Source of the DNA: Aphidius gifuensis
Lineage: Eukaryota > Arthropoda > Insecta > Hymenoptera > Braconidae
Assembly: GCF_014905175.1 (NCBI RefSeq)
Contig: NC_057790.1
Location: 26,872,469-26,936,468 of the forward strand
Length of the DNA stretch: 64,000 nucleotides
Direction: 5' to 3'
In this document: piece after piece, positions 38,199 to 50,927 of the stretch
Layout of the letters: every line of letters begins with the position of its first letter
Position numbering within the stretch: position 1 is the first letter of the stretch
The notes under the pieces: generated by a model
Database searches by the model: none
What the model was told of the DNA's origin: nothing
The model's input: the letters and a program-made list of their open reading frames with translations, nothing else
Made by a program: the position numbers and the translations under genes

Positions 38199-39256
38199 TC
38201 TAACAAAAAAATTAATGGTGTTTTTTTTTTATAATATAAAAAAAATAGTTTAATTGAGTTAAGTCCTAATTTAAGTTAACGATTGTAGACGATACAAATT
38301 TTTTTATATATTCATGCAATGAGTGGAAGTTAAAATTAAATAAAAAAAGCAATGTGAGATTATGAAAGTAATTTTTAGTAATTTTAAAAATATAAATTCT
38401 TTAAATTTATTATAAATAAAAAGTTATTATTTTCATACAAAAATAATATCATGAAATTAATTTTAATATTAAATTTATTATCAAAAATTATATAAATAAA
38501 AAAAAGAAACTACACATAATAATCAAATCATTAAATTAATTCGAAAGAAAAAAAAAAAAAAACAGACAATTACAATTATTCCTGGTGATTCCTAAAAATT
38601 AAAAATCCTTTTTTTGTTTTCATTAAAAAAAATAATTTGAAATTAATTAATTACCGTTATTAATTTTTGTAATTAAATCAACTTCATATTTTCTAGATTA
38701 CAAATGAATATTTAGAAAAGTTAACAATAATAAATAGTTTAAATTATAATTTTTGGAAAATTTTTTTTTATTTTTTCAAGATTTGTGTGGAATTAACACA
38801 GCCCGACATCTAACTACTAAAATCATAAACAAATAAGTAGCCATTTTAATTGAATCAATTTACCGGGAAAATAATAAAAATTAAAAAAAAATAAATAAAT
38901 AAAAAAAAAAAAAATGAAATAAAAATAAACACAAGATTATTTTTAAAATATCTAAAAATAAAAAAATAAAAAAATTTAGGGGAAAATTTAGAAATACAGA
39001 CACCAACATAAAAAGATAATTTTTTTTTTTTTTTTATTAATTTTATTCTGCATAAAATTTACCCCCTTGTGTCATTCCTTGTTTGTTAAAAAAAAAAAAA
39101 ATTTTCTCAAAAAAATAGGGGATAGTAATCCTAACCTATCTTTTTGTTACTAAATTTTGTTTTACATTTCGGCGCACGTAAATTATCATATAAATATTAT
39201 CGCACAATTTGCAAATAAATAATAAAAATTAACAAAATAATATTTGTTATTCTACT
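38199..39256. other. Spacer between LRR copy A and exportin-4
   Basis: Extremely AT-rich with long A and T runs. It contains the LRR copy A 3'UTR and the exportin-4 leader (39110-39256). No gene or structured repeat recognised. Confidence 0.6.
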
Positions 39257-42200
39257 ATGGCATCTGATCAAATAATTCGTGAATTGGAAGCAGCAGCACA
39301 AATACTCCTAGTAAGTAAAAAAAAATAATCAACACTAGCCTTGTCCCACTGTCCCCATCAATCACCACCAGGTCATCCAATTAACCATACGTTCAAAAAT
39401 TAATTTATAAATAAAAATAAATTCATTTAAATGTACAATTAATGATGAATTATATTTCAGGCACCACCCAATGTTATTACACCTCAACAACGTCAATCAG
39501 CTGAAGAAATATTTTTAAATTTTCGTAAATCAAAAGCACCATATCAACTATGTCGTGATATACTAGAAACAAGTTCAGTTGACTATGTTCTATTTGAATC
39601 AGCTGGTTTAATAAAATTAGCTCTTGTGAGAGAATGGAATTTGCTACCTAAAAATGACATTGCATCCTTGAGACAATATTTATTGCATTATATTATAAGT
39701 AAAACAACACTTGCACAATTTGTTAAAAAACGTATACTTCAAGTTATTGCTATAATGGTTAAACGTGGTAGTATTGAAGATGTTGGTGAAGAACGTGCTG
39801 CAATAATAAACGAAGTTGAAAATTTAATATTAAGTGGTGATATACAAAGACAGCTACTTGGTTGTAGTATGATAACAGCATTAATGCAAGAATATGCAAC
39901 AACAGTTAAATCATCAGATGTTGGTTTAACATGGGAAGTACATTTTAAAGCTAAAAAACAATTTGAAGTTACTGATTTAAAACGTATATTTAAATTTAGT
40001 GTTACTGCATTATCTGAATTGACTAAAAATGATATATCAGATACAAATTTAACACTTGTTAAAAATTTATTATCAATAACTGAGGGTGTTATGGTATGGG
40101 GTTTTATATATGCTAATTTACCAAAACGTTTAATTGGTGTATTTGAAGCTGTTTATGAATCAGATAATAGTCCATCATTACGTCTTGTACCATTATGGCG
40201 TGATGTTATACTTGATCCAATGATATTACAAGTATTTTTTGATATTTATTGGAAAGTTAGATCAAATCCACAATTAGCACATCATGCTAGAAATTGTCTT
40301 GTACAATTAGCTAGTTTAAATGGTACTGTATTATCATCACCATCAATAAGTGTTACATATTTAACTAATTATTTACAGGGTTTTTTAAAACTTGTTACAA
40401 ATATTAATATTATTGATCAAGAAGCCATTGGTATGGCAAATATTATTAGAAAATTAATAACATTTTTTGGTACTAATTTATCATCAATACCAAGTGATTT
40501 ATTACAACTATTTATGGAACAAACAACAAGATTAACATGTATATTTGCTGAAGGTGCTGCACAAGAAGAATCAATATGTGCTGAAGATTGTTTATACATG
40601 GAAGCATTTGAAAAAATGTTAGATACATGGTCATCAATATTATCTGAATCACATTATTTTCCAATAGAATATTGTCAACAAGCATCTGTACAAATATTTA
40701 ATATATATGTTAAATGTCATTTATCATCACCTGATGGTACACGTATTACAAATGACAATAATATTAATGATGAAGTTGATGAAACAGAAGAAGATGATAA
40801 AACAAAATTTAAAGAACAACTACAAACAATGGGTGTTATTGGTAGACAAACACCAGCTCATTCGTTAGCTGTGTTATCACATTTACTTGAAAATAAAACA
40901 AATAAATTAAGACAAGAATTAAGTAAATATGTTGGACAACAGCAGCAACAAAAGCTATCATCATTAAATGATGATAATATTATTAAAGAATTATATGAAG
41001 ATTTACATTGGCTTGTGTTGTTATCTGGTCATGTATTATGTATGGAATCAGATGGTGAATATGCATTAATACCATCTGAAATAATGAAACACAGTATGCA
41101 ACAAATACAACAAGGACAAGTTAATGTTAATACAACATTACAATTATTAGCATCACCTGGTAGTAATATTAATGATATTATTGGTGCTGATGAAACATCA
41201 GATAATGTTATACGTTTAATATCAGCAATATTTCGTATTTGTGAAATTGAAAAAACAGCAATATTATCAAATATATCAGATAAATTAAGTCCAGAATTAA
41301 GTGGTACAATTGTATGGTTTTTATATAAATTTTCATTGAGTTATTTATTACCAATTGAGACATATTATACTGAGTTAAGTACAACATTTTTACAAGCATT
41401 TGGTGATGATACACCTGGTGCATTATGGACAACAAATTTTTTACTTGAAAAAGTTGAATTAAATATAAATACATTTAGAGGTGAAGAATCATTAATTAAA
41501 GATACAATACAGTTGTTATTATCACTTGTTGAAACACCATCAAAAGCATCACATTTTTTAAAATCCGATAGATTATATAATATTATTGAATTATCAACAA
41601 AATTTGAATATCAATTTTGTCAAACAGCTAAAAGAGGTTTAATACGTTCAGTTGTACAAGCTGGTACTGCATTACAAAATGACAATAGAGCTGAACAATA
41701 TTGGTCAAATATATTACAACCAATACAAAATAGATTTAAACAAATAATAACAAATACAAATTTTTCACGTTTATATCATCAAGAAGATATTAGAATACAA
41801 ATAACACAAATTATTGAAACACTTATTGGTGTACCACAAGGTGTACAAGCATCAACTGTTAAATCAGTATTTAATTATATATCACCAATATTATCTGAGC
41901 TATCAAATATACTTGGTTTATATCATAATTATCAAGACATAGTACAACTTGTATTGGAATTTTTTTGTGAATGTACACGTAGAATGTTGTGTTATTTACC
42001 AGAAAATGAAAGTATTATTGTTTATCAATCATGTTTACATACAATACAAACATATTCACGTTGTAATACAAATAGACTTACAATTGATATTACTAAAGAA
42101 CAAGATACATTTCAAGATATATTATTATTAATGCAATTATTGACAAATTTATTGAGTAAAGATATTCTAGATTTAAGTTTAACTGAAGCTGGTGCATCTG

Positions 42201-42913
42201 ATCAACAACAACAGCAATCACAACAACAGCCAATAACACCAGCTGATGTATTTTTGTATGGACTTAATATTGTCATGCCAATGATGACTGTTGAGCTGCT
42301 TAAATTTCCAGCACTTTGTCATCAATATTTTAAAATGATAACATTTGTTTGTGAAATTTATCCAAAAAAAGTATGTGATTTACCACCGGAATTGCTGAGA
42401 CAACTAATGGCATCTGTTGAACTTGGTTTGTTTTCATTTGGACATGAAATAACAGTATTTTGTTGTGATATTTTGTATGTTGTTGCAAGACATATTTACT
42501 CTGAAACAGCTGAACCAAAAAATCAATTACTTGCACCATTTATGAATGTAAGAAATTTTAAATTATCTTGATTTAATTGTTGATTGATTGATTTATTAAT
42601 TTGTTTATTTATTTTTGTGTTTCAGTTGCTGATGAATCTTATTCTTTCACATCAAATTAATTCTGAATTAGTGTCCAATGCAAGTATACCATTGTACTAT
42701 TTAATATGCTGTTATCAATCGCAATATCAAGAACTTGTACGAAATTTTTTGGCTGGACAACCAGATCCAGATATTGCACAACGACTTGCAACAGCTTTTA
42801 ATGATTTAACTGCTGATGTTGAATTAAATGGTGGTCGTACACATAAACTTAAATTTCGCGATAATTTTGATAAATTTGTTGTTAGTGTTCAAGGCTTTAT
42901 GATGGTTAAATAG
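39257..42913 (+). CDS. Xpo4: Exportin-4
   Basis: Exons 39257-39310, 39461-42547 and 42626-42913 give 1142 residues, close to the 1151 of human XPO4. Exportin-4 is a HEAT-repeat beta-karyopherin carrying eIF5A and Smad3 out of the nucleus with RanGTP, and it imports some SOX factors. Conserved segments match XPO4 along the whole length: REWNLLPKNDIASLRQYLL, MVKRGSIEDV, VQLASLNGTV, VKCHLSSPDGTR, LYEDLHWLVLLSGHVL, QLLLSLVETP, LLLMQLLTNLLSKD and ADVFLYGLNIVMPMM. The N-terminal exon encodes ELEAAAQILL and the next starts APPNVITPQQR, as in XPO4. A Gln-rich insert (residues near 870, QQQQQSQQQ) is an insect-type low-complexity tract. The large middle exon is unusual only in its length. Confidence 0.96.
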
Positions 42914-45248
42914 ACTTGAAATAATATTTTAATTTTTAAATCAACAAAATAAGAAAGTAATCATTTTTTTCTTTTTTTTTAGTTTTTTTCTTTTTTCATT
43001 ATGTGGTTTTCATTATTTTTCCTTTGTTTTTTTCTGTATAATTTTTAATGATAAATAATTTTGTTCATTCATCTATTTGTTAATATATAGATATATTTTC
43101 TTTTTTTTTTTAGTTTAAAGAAAAAGTCAAAAAATATCATCGTGTTATTTTAATTTTTAATTTTATCAAGTTGATAAATGGTTGATAGTAATTTTCAATT
43201 TCGATTTTTCATTTGTACATAAATTCTCTATTTTATAATTAATTATAAAATATTATTAATAATATAAGATTAAATATTATCTTACACTGAATGAAAAAAG
43301 AAAAAAAAAAAAATATAATTTTTAATAATTGATTATAATAAATTGACGTGTTTGTGGTTTTATTTTTTGACAAATAACAAAAGTTTAAATAAATTATAAA
43401 CAAAATAATGTAACTGATATTATTTATTGAAAAATAAAATCCGGCCAAATTTATTTGAAAGTTTCTTCCATAATATAAATATTAACGTGTTTATAGTTTT
43501 TCTTTTTTTATTAATAAATTTGACACTGTGTAGAACAAAATAAAAAATAATAATAAATGTAATAAATTAAATGATATTTAAATAATAAATAATTGTCTAC
43601 TTTAAATTGTTTTTTAAATATTTAATTTATTTTTTTTTTTACGTGTTTTCTCTAATATTTTATTTGAATAGTTTTTTTTTTTAATTTACTAAGTTGTATA
43701 ATGCCAGAAAAAAAATATTTCTAGAGGAAACATTTATGAAGTTATGCTTTTATTATTTAGACAACACCTGAATATAATTATTCTTAAAGTTTTATAAATT
43801 ATCTTCGGGTAGTTTAATTTTTTTTTTTTCAATTTTATATTTCCCATGAATTGCAGATGAAATTTGGCATTTTTTGCTGCAAATCATGTTCCTCAAAAAA
43901 ATATTTCTACATGAAATTTTCGTAAAAATGTACTTTTATTATTTAGAAAACACTCAAGTGTTACTATTCTAAAAATTTCAAAGTTCAATTTCAATTATTC
44001 TTATTTTTCTTTTCATTTTATATCGCAGTGCAGGTCATATTTAATTAAATTAAATGAATATTTAAAAATAGAATCAGGAAAATTATTAATTTTTTTAATT
44101 TCTCAGACGAAAAATTAATTATAAAACATTGCTAAAATAATTATACTCCTGATAATTTTAGTTAATCTTTTTTCAAATATATTTTTAGTATTTAAAAATT
44201 TAATATTATACCCAAACGAGAATAACTTTTTTAAATTTTTAATTCAACGACAAACTTACCTGCTAAAATCTAAAAATAAAAAAAAAAATGAAATTAAAAT
44301 AATAAATGCCATTAATACTAAATTTAAAAAAATATAATAAATTTATAAATTTATTTTGTTTTTTTTTTTTTCATTTGAATAATCATAAAATCACACAAAT
44401 CATTTTAATTTTATAATTTTTTATTTCATCAGACAATGATAAATGATGATTTTAAATTGATGCTTTACATGTACATATACAATTAATTTCTAAACGTATT
44501 AATTATAAATAATTAATGATAAATATCATTAAATAGATGCTATAAAAAAATAATACAAATATTAAAAAATTTACATACAATTAAATTAAAAATCATAATA
44601 TTAATTATTAAAAATTCAATTTTAAATATTATCCTCAATTACAAATTCTAAAATCGACGTGTATTGTCATTGTTTTTTTTTATCATCAAATTATAATTTT
44701 TAAATTTTAAAACCTGCCAAATTTTTTTATTCCTTGACAACATTGATATGTTGATTCGTTACATGTCTTAAAAATAAACATCATACTATTTATTCTCATC
44801 AAAAACAGACATAAATAAAACAAAGAAAAAATCAATTAATTAAATCATCTATACAATTTAAAATCTAAAAAAATTTATATTTAAATTTTTTAATTTTTAA
44901 TTACCCTGTAAAAAATTAAGAGACATCAAGACAAAAGCCGTCAATTTTTTTTTTTTATTGTCCGTATATCGACAACGGCAAAAAGCACTTTAATAATAAA
45001 AATTTTTTTTTTTTTTTTCATCAATAAATAAATAAAGTAATTTAAAAAAAAAAAATAATTTATTAATTTTTTTTTTTAACTGATAGATTTACGAATAAAA
45101 TAAAAAATAAAAATTTATTTATATGAAATATAATATCACAGAATTGACGTGTTTAATTAAATGAATTTAAAAAAAAAACGAAAAATTCCAGCTAGAAAAA
45201 GTATTAGAAAATCGAAATTCGAAAAAAAGTTAAAATAATAATATTTTT
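42914..45248. other. Convergent intergenic spacer (Xpo4 / MANEA)
   Basis: 2.3 kb of AT-rich sequence between convergent genes. Two stretches around 43690-43770 and 43870-43950 share the pattern aaaaatatttctaga/catgaa...atttttgtaaa, tttattatttag and aaacac, suggesting a degenerate tandem duplication of about 190 bp. No coding frame seen. Confidence 0.5.
43700..43960. repeat. Degenerate tandem duplication
   Basis: The string aaaaaatatttctagaggaaacatttatgaagttatgcttttattatttagacaacac (43710-43768, quoted here only by its parts aaatatttcta, atgaa, cttttattattta, acaacac) recurs as aaatatttcta, atgaaatttt, cttttattattta, aaaacac at 43898-43952. The spacing is about 188 bp, both in the same orientation. 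No function apparent. Confidence 0.5.
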
Positions 45249-46784
45249 TTAATTATTATAATTGGTAAATTGTTGAATCCACCACTTGGTAAGATTCAAA
45301 TACGTATTGGGTCCCTCTGGTTCATAATCAAGATACGTAAAATCTTTGGTACTTGCTGATTTAGCTGGTTCAATTTGTGTACCTTCATGCCATTCATTGA
45401 ATGACGTTATTGTTATTATTTTAGCACCACTATCAATAGCATTTTTCCATGATGATTCGTAATATTTACCATGTCTACGATGACGTGTATTTTCATAATT
45501 CCATGCACGTACTTGTGTATCAATATAACCAGGACCAACAGCTGGTGTAAATATAAGACCATTTTTAATTGCAAATTTATTTAAATCTTTCCAATTTTTC
45601 CATGTGCTACCATAGCTAAATCCATTCGTCGCAAAGTACGTATAAAAACCATCAAAATTTGATTTTTTAATATGACTACGATGTTGTGAATCAACCAACA
45701 GTCCCATATAAATACCATCAATTTCTGTACCACGTAGTGTTAAATTACCACGTTCAGATAGCAATTCAAACCATGCTGCTTCAGGAAATACATATGAATC
45801 ATAAAGATAAATAACTGGTAGCTCTGGACCACTAGATAAACAAAAACAAAAATAAATTAATCAATTAAAAATAAACAATTTGTCTTGTTAAATAAAATAT
45901 CTTACTCGTTGTTTCTTCTTGCACGATGTAAAGCAGGATGTGATGAATATCTACCAAATAAATATCTAATATGTTCAATTAAATTAATTGGATTTCTTCC
46001 TGGATATGGTTCAATATGTGGTGCTATTTTCAAGTTATAACGATGAGCAGTATCAAGAAGATCTGGCATTGCAATATCAGTATTATCTGGACTATTTGGT
46101 GGTATCCATGATACAACCAGAACACCAACACCAGCTTCTCTCAATTGTCTCATATGTGTATCAATAACCTGAATAAACAAAACAAAAAAAATGTCCATCA
46201 ATTAGCAAATTGTTTTTAATTTTTCATGTGAATTAATTTACCATTGGATCCAATGAACTGTAACAACCAAGTGCAGGATAATAATTAGCACCAATGTCAG
46301 CTGGTGGTCTATGTGTACCCTCGGGAAATATTCTTTTATCATTTTTTTTCCAATTTGGTAGATACTGATGATTCCAGTGTTTCCAAACTCCATCATATGA
46401 CATTGAACGATACCAGGCATAATAAAATATATGAATATTATAATTAATATCAATTAGAGTATCATTATTATTTTTTCCAAATAATGGCAACACCCTGTTT
46501 CTCATTTTCCATGATAATCTTGATATTTTATTTTGTAATTTATTCTTATCAAAATCAATGACATCTTGCTGATTATTTATTAATGAATTTGATGATACTG
46601 TATTTGCATTTGACCATTCAATTGTTGGTGTTGTTATTAATTTTTGTTGTTGACATTTAACTGATTCTAGAGGTGATAGTTTTATTATTATCACCATTGC
46701 CATTAGAGTTGACAAAAAAAATACCATTGCTGATAAATAAAAACATCTTCTTAGTGATACTGTCATTGCTACAGCTCCCAACAT
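45249..46784 (-). CDS. MANEA: Glycoprotein endo-alpha-1,2-mannosidase (GH99)
   Basis: Minus exons 46784-46242, 46168-45906 and 45831-45249 give 462 residues. The enzyme is a Golgi type II membrane protein that trims Glc-Man disaccharides from N-glycans that escaped ER glucosidases. A short cytosolic tail is followed by one hydrophobic anchor (about residues 13-36, FYLSAMVFFLSTLMAMVII) and a stem with sequons. The GH99 catalytic domain follows: HIFYYAWYRSM, APHIEPYPGR, YDSYVFPEAAW, FDGFYTYFATNGFSYGS, FTPAVGPGYIDT and TSFNEWHEGTQIEPA. Family catalytic residues are the Glu of HIEPY and the Glu pair in NEWHEGTQIE, all present. Length matches the human enzyme (462). The start is chosen at the only ATG giving the anchor. 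Confidence 0.95.
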
Positions 46785-47570
46785 TTTTTTTTTTTATTGT
46801 TTTTATAATTTGAATTAGATAAAGAATGTATAATTTTAGCTTGTTTTTTATAATTTAAATTAGAACAAATAGATTAATATAAATTAGAAAATAAAAAAAA
46901 AAAAAAGCAATCAATCGATAGTTGGTTTCGTCACCAATCACACAAACAGTACTATCAATTATTTCACTTCACTTGGTGTGTTGAATAAAGTTAGAAATGG
47001 ATAATTATAAAAAATTTATTTAGTCTTTGTTTAATGAAATTATTTGCACACTTGTTTAATTTATAATTGGACAATATTTTAGAGTTGAAAAAGTAAAAAA
47101 AACAAATTGACAATAACAAGTTTACTTGTAGAATAATTCACTTGAGATTTGCAAAATTTTTTAGTGCTGGGAACATGTCCCCCGAAGCAGCATCTACTCC
47201 AGATACATGTTATTTTTTTATTTTTGCAATATTATCTTGGACATATGGCTGAAACAGGAGCACCAGACGCGCAGAGCACATAAATCACCATCATCCCCTT
47301 TTTTTAGAAGGGGATGTTTTCGTTCATGCGCTTTTGTATTGTGTTGTGATTTTTTTTTTTTTGACAGCTACAACAACAACAACAACAACAGGGTATTTAA
47401 AAATGGCCGACAGCTGTCAAAATAGAGCGGTAAAATTTAAAAAATAATATTTAATTTTGGTAAATATAATGAAAATTAATAAAAAATATATGTAAAAGTA
47501 AAATTTAAGAAATTATATTATTAATGAATATTTGACTAAAAGACGTCATACAATATTTGTTTTTTTTCTT
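46785..47570. other. MANEA upstream region
   Basis: Leader and promoter of MANEA followed by a GC-richer patch (47160-47420). That patch includes a 9-bp-stem hairpin catcccctt...aaggggatg (about 47290-47313) and a (CAA)n microsatellite (47371-47391). No coding frame supported. Confidence 0.5.
47371..47391. repeat. (CAA)n microsatellite
   Basis: Seven consecutive CAA units lie near the GC-richer patch upstream of MANEA. They are not within a supported coding frame. Confidence 0.8.
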
Positions 47571-47574
47571 ATTT

Positions 47575-47800
47575 TTATACCACCACACACAAATTTTATA
47601 TTCTAAAAATATAAAAACAGATAATAGAAAATGAATTATTATAATTACAATGATATTAATGAATAATATTTACTTTTTTTACTTCTTTATACTTAGTTCA
47701 CCATTTGAAATAGGTATAGTGATAGAAGTTGATAGAACAAAAAATATATTAATGCTCAACATTTTGATAAACTTTAACAATATATGTATATGTATATAAA
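47575..47800 (-). pseudogene. Decayed duplicate of the secreted-protein gene's first exon and start of exon 2
   Basis: On the minus strand, 47786-47700 reads MLSINIFFVLSTSITIPISN then GELSIKK and a stop, closely matching the signal peptide exon of the intact gene at 49106-49023. Insertions and deletions after GELS shift the frame. Intron 1 and the first codons of exon 2 (NIKFVCGG) follow at 47625-47585, after which similarity stops. Flanking sequence 47820-47985 also matches 49180-49410, so a tandem duplication with a unit offset of about 1.35 kb created this remnant. Confidence 0.8.
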
Positions 47801-48175
47801 GTAAGGTTTGATAAAAAATGTACTATATTTTATACTCAATGTCACAAAAAAAAATTATATATGATAAAAAAAAAAAAAAAATGGCTATACATGGACGTTT
47901 TTTTTTTTCATATATAAGTATATGATAATTATTGATAAATTTCGGGGTCAACAATTATTTCCATCAACATTGTTATGAAAAAAAAAAAAAACAATAAAAT
48001 ATTGCATAAATTGTTTTTCAATTGCAATGACAAAAATTAAATACTTAACCATATATATATTTATTTATTTTTAAAAATAATAATAACAATTTTATGAAAA
48101 ATTAAATGCAACACAAACATTATTCATTAAAAATTACAACAAAAATTATCAGATATTTATACGTATTTATTTTTT

Positions 48176-49106
48176 TTAACCTGCTGATCCTACTTTTATA
48201 ATATGATTTATCATCGCTTCATATACGGTCATTGCAATCACCGAACCCAGAGTATCACAATTATCTGTGTCATTAAGTTTTATTTGATGCCATCCACTCG
48301 TCATAATCGGATAATCTCCGTCCATTAAATCTACTTCCAATAATCCATAATTGCCATAAAATCTATCAGTCTCACTGCACTTTGATCCAAAAAGATCGCT
48401 AAGCCACGGATTAAAATCATTTTGTTGTTTCAATGTGTAAGTACCCTGTAATTTCGATATTATAAAATTATATAAAGAAACATTTCAATAAATATCTATA
48501 CTATTATAATTCAAATAATTAAATAAATATATATATTAAATTACTGCTGGTATTGGACAACTGGAGGACACACTAAATCCCAGAAGATCAATCAAAGCTT
48601 TATATAAATTTGTTTTCTCATCATCAGATTGAGAGTCCAGTATATCACAAATAATAATTGGTACAGGAAAATTAAAGACTTCACGACCACACTGCACTAC
48701 ATATTCTATCTACATAACAATATTATTAAAAATTAATTTGCAAATATTTTTTATAAATTTAAAGCTAAATTATTATATATACTGTCAAATTATCCTCATT
48801 TTTTATGGGTTTTTTGAGTGTGAAATTTCTAGGTAATGAATCTTGTGTATTAAAAAAAGTCTGGAGATTTCCAGATCCATCAAGGTGTCCAGATCGATTG
48901 CCAGATATAATTGCGTCACCACAAACAAATTTTATATTCTAAAAATAGAAAAAAATTATTATAATTACAATGATGTTAATAGGTACATTGAAAATATTTT
49001 TTTTTCAATAATTAATACTTACTTTTTTTATCTCTTCACTTAATTCACCATTTGAAATTGATATAGTGATAGAAGATAGAACAAAGAATATATTAATGAT
49101 CAACAT
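48176..49106 (-). CDS. Small secreted protein, possibly DUF1091/ML-fold related
   Basis: Minus exons 49106-49023, 48938-48783, 48709-48545 and 48445-48176 join in frame to 224 residues. A signal peptide (MLIINIFFVLSSITISISNG) occupies the first exon. The mature part has about eight cysteines. The segment FNFPVPIIICDIL...NLYKALIDLLG...CPIPAGTYTLK followed by YGNYGLLEVDLMDGDYPIM resembles the layout of insect DUF1091 and ML-type (MD-2/GM2A-like) lipid-binding proteins, where a helix leads into a CPxxxGxY motif; this is a pattern-level resemblance, not a firm family call. Two N-glycosylation sequons are present (NRS, NFT). The neighbouring decayed partial copy shows that the locus duplicates. 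It could act in extracellular binding, chemosensation or as a parasitoid secretion; none is shown. Confidence 0.6.
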
Positions 49107-49179
49107 GTTGATAAACTTTAATAATACATAAATATAACGATAAAGTATCGATTGATAAAAAAAATGTACCTTCTTTTCT

Positions 49180-49410
49180 ATCCAAATTCAACAATGTCAC
49201 AAAAACATTATATATGATAAAAAATAAAAAATAGGTAAACAACTACGGTAGTTTTTATCATCACTTTTAATAGCCTTATTAAAATTGTTATATTTTCAAT
49301 GCGTCAATATGGAGGTTTTTTTTATTCATATAAGTATGATAATTATTGATAAATTTCGGAGCCAACAATTATTTATATCAACATTTTTATGAAAGAAAAA
49401 AAAAAAAATA
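49180..49410. repeat. Upstream flank duplicated at 47820-47985
   Basis: The motifs caatgtcacaaaaa, ttatatatgataaaaaa, gataattattgataaatttcgg and caacaattattt occur in the same order at both places. The copy here has an extra ~80 bp (49230-49310). It marks one edge of the tandem duplication of the secreted-protein gene. Confidence 0.7.
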
Positions 49411-49489
49411 TTACACTTATATTTATTTATTTTTTCGAATAGTAATTACAATTTTATGGAAAACAAAATAAAACACAAAAAGTGGCTAT

Positions 49490-49640
49490 GACAAACTCAT
49501 CATATGTCTTTATGAATCGGACAAATAAAAATCATGATTCTCATGTCAAATAATTAAGTAGAAATATACATGAATTACTTGAAAATATTTAGATTTGTCA
49601 ATCTTTTAATATAATTTTTTTTCCAATTTTTAAAGTATGC
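49490..49640. repeat. Dispersed repeat shared with 8110-8260
   Basis: This is the second copy of the interspersed sequence described at 8.1 kb, with catatgtctttatgaat and attctcatgt in the same order. No terminal repeats or coding frame. Confidence 0.55.
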
Positions 49641-50927
49641 AACTATACCAATAACTAAATAATTCATAAAAATAAAAAAAAAAAACTAAAATAATACTTG
49701 AATTAATAAAAATAAAGTACGTCTTTCAATTTATTTTATTTTATTTTTAAAATCAAATAAATAATCTAATTTATATATGATAATTTAAAAAATTTATAAT
49801 ATTAGTAATATACATAACGCAATAGTAATTTTTTATATTAAAAATTTTTGTTTATGTTATACTTGTGACAACACAAGTAATGAGTTATCATTTCATAAAT
49901 CATTATTTGTATAATAAAAATTTTAAAGACTCTTTATATCATAAATTGTTTATTGATGAAATTAAACTACTTGAAAAAAATCGTATTACCATTTATTTTT
50001 CGAGTTGAAGCTTATCTTTATTGACAATAATCATTAGTGTCACATCATTATAAACAAAATCAAGAATAACCATTTTTATTTTTTAAAAACCACCGAATAA
50101 TAATTAATATTGTCAATATGAATTTCTGTGATGCAAAAAAAATATTCAAATTAAAAAAAAAATTATATTCATTTAAAAAAAAAATTACCTCGATGATTTA
50201 TACAATTTTTTTAAATAAAATAATTTAATTTGCTATTGAATATTTTTATTGTTTATCAATTGTTTTGTGTTTAATTATAAAATTTAATTTAATATTAATT
50301 AATATTATATATTTTTTGTCAATAAAATCACCTTTATATTTATCCTATCGATCTATTTCAATTTGAATTATAATAATTAATAATGGCGCGTGAAATTTAT
50401 TTCTCTCCACATGAAAATAAAACTTCGTTCAATAAAAACTTGCTTTATTATTTAAAATATCTCCTTCTCTTTTTAATCTTGTTATTTGAAAATAAATATA
50501 TTCTCACACACCAATGACCTAAGCACCGGAACTTTGACCTTGCCAATCGAAATTTCAACTTCGAAATTTTCTAATTACACACACACAACAACAACGATAA
50601 GAAATTAATAAAAAAAATTATATAAATGTCTCAACAAGTCATCATGTTTTCATCTCATTTTGATAATATATTTATTACATATATGCTAAAAATTATTGTG
50701 GGCTACATAACAATAATAATAATAATATAAATAATAATATTAAAAAGAGATTATATTTAATTTTTTTAATCACCTTGACTTGTCATTCACGCCGTTGAAT
50801 CGCATTCAAGAGTTAGATGTTCTTCAAGTTCGCAGTAATTTATCTATACATGAAATAAATTATATATATATTTTTGTTGATAATCTATTTTTGGCACAAC
50901 TTGTTGGTTTAAAATTAAACAATTATA
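49640..50927. other. Spacer and GBE1 promoter region
   Basis: AT-rich with no gene seen. GC-richer words appear around 50500-50600 and 50775-50830, probably the GBE1 promoter and leader. Confidence 0.5.
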
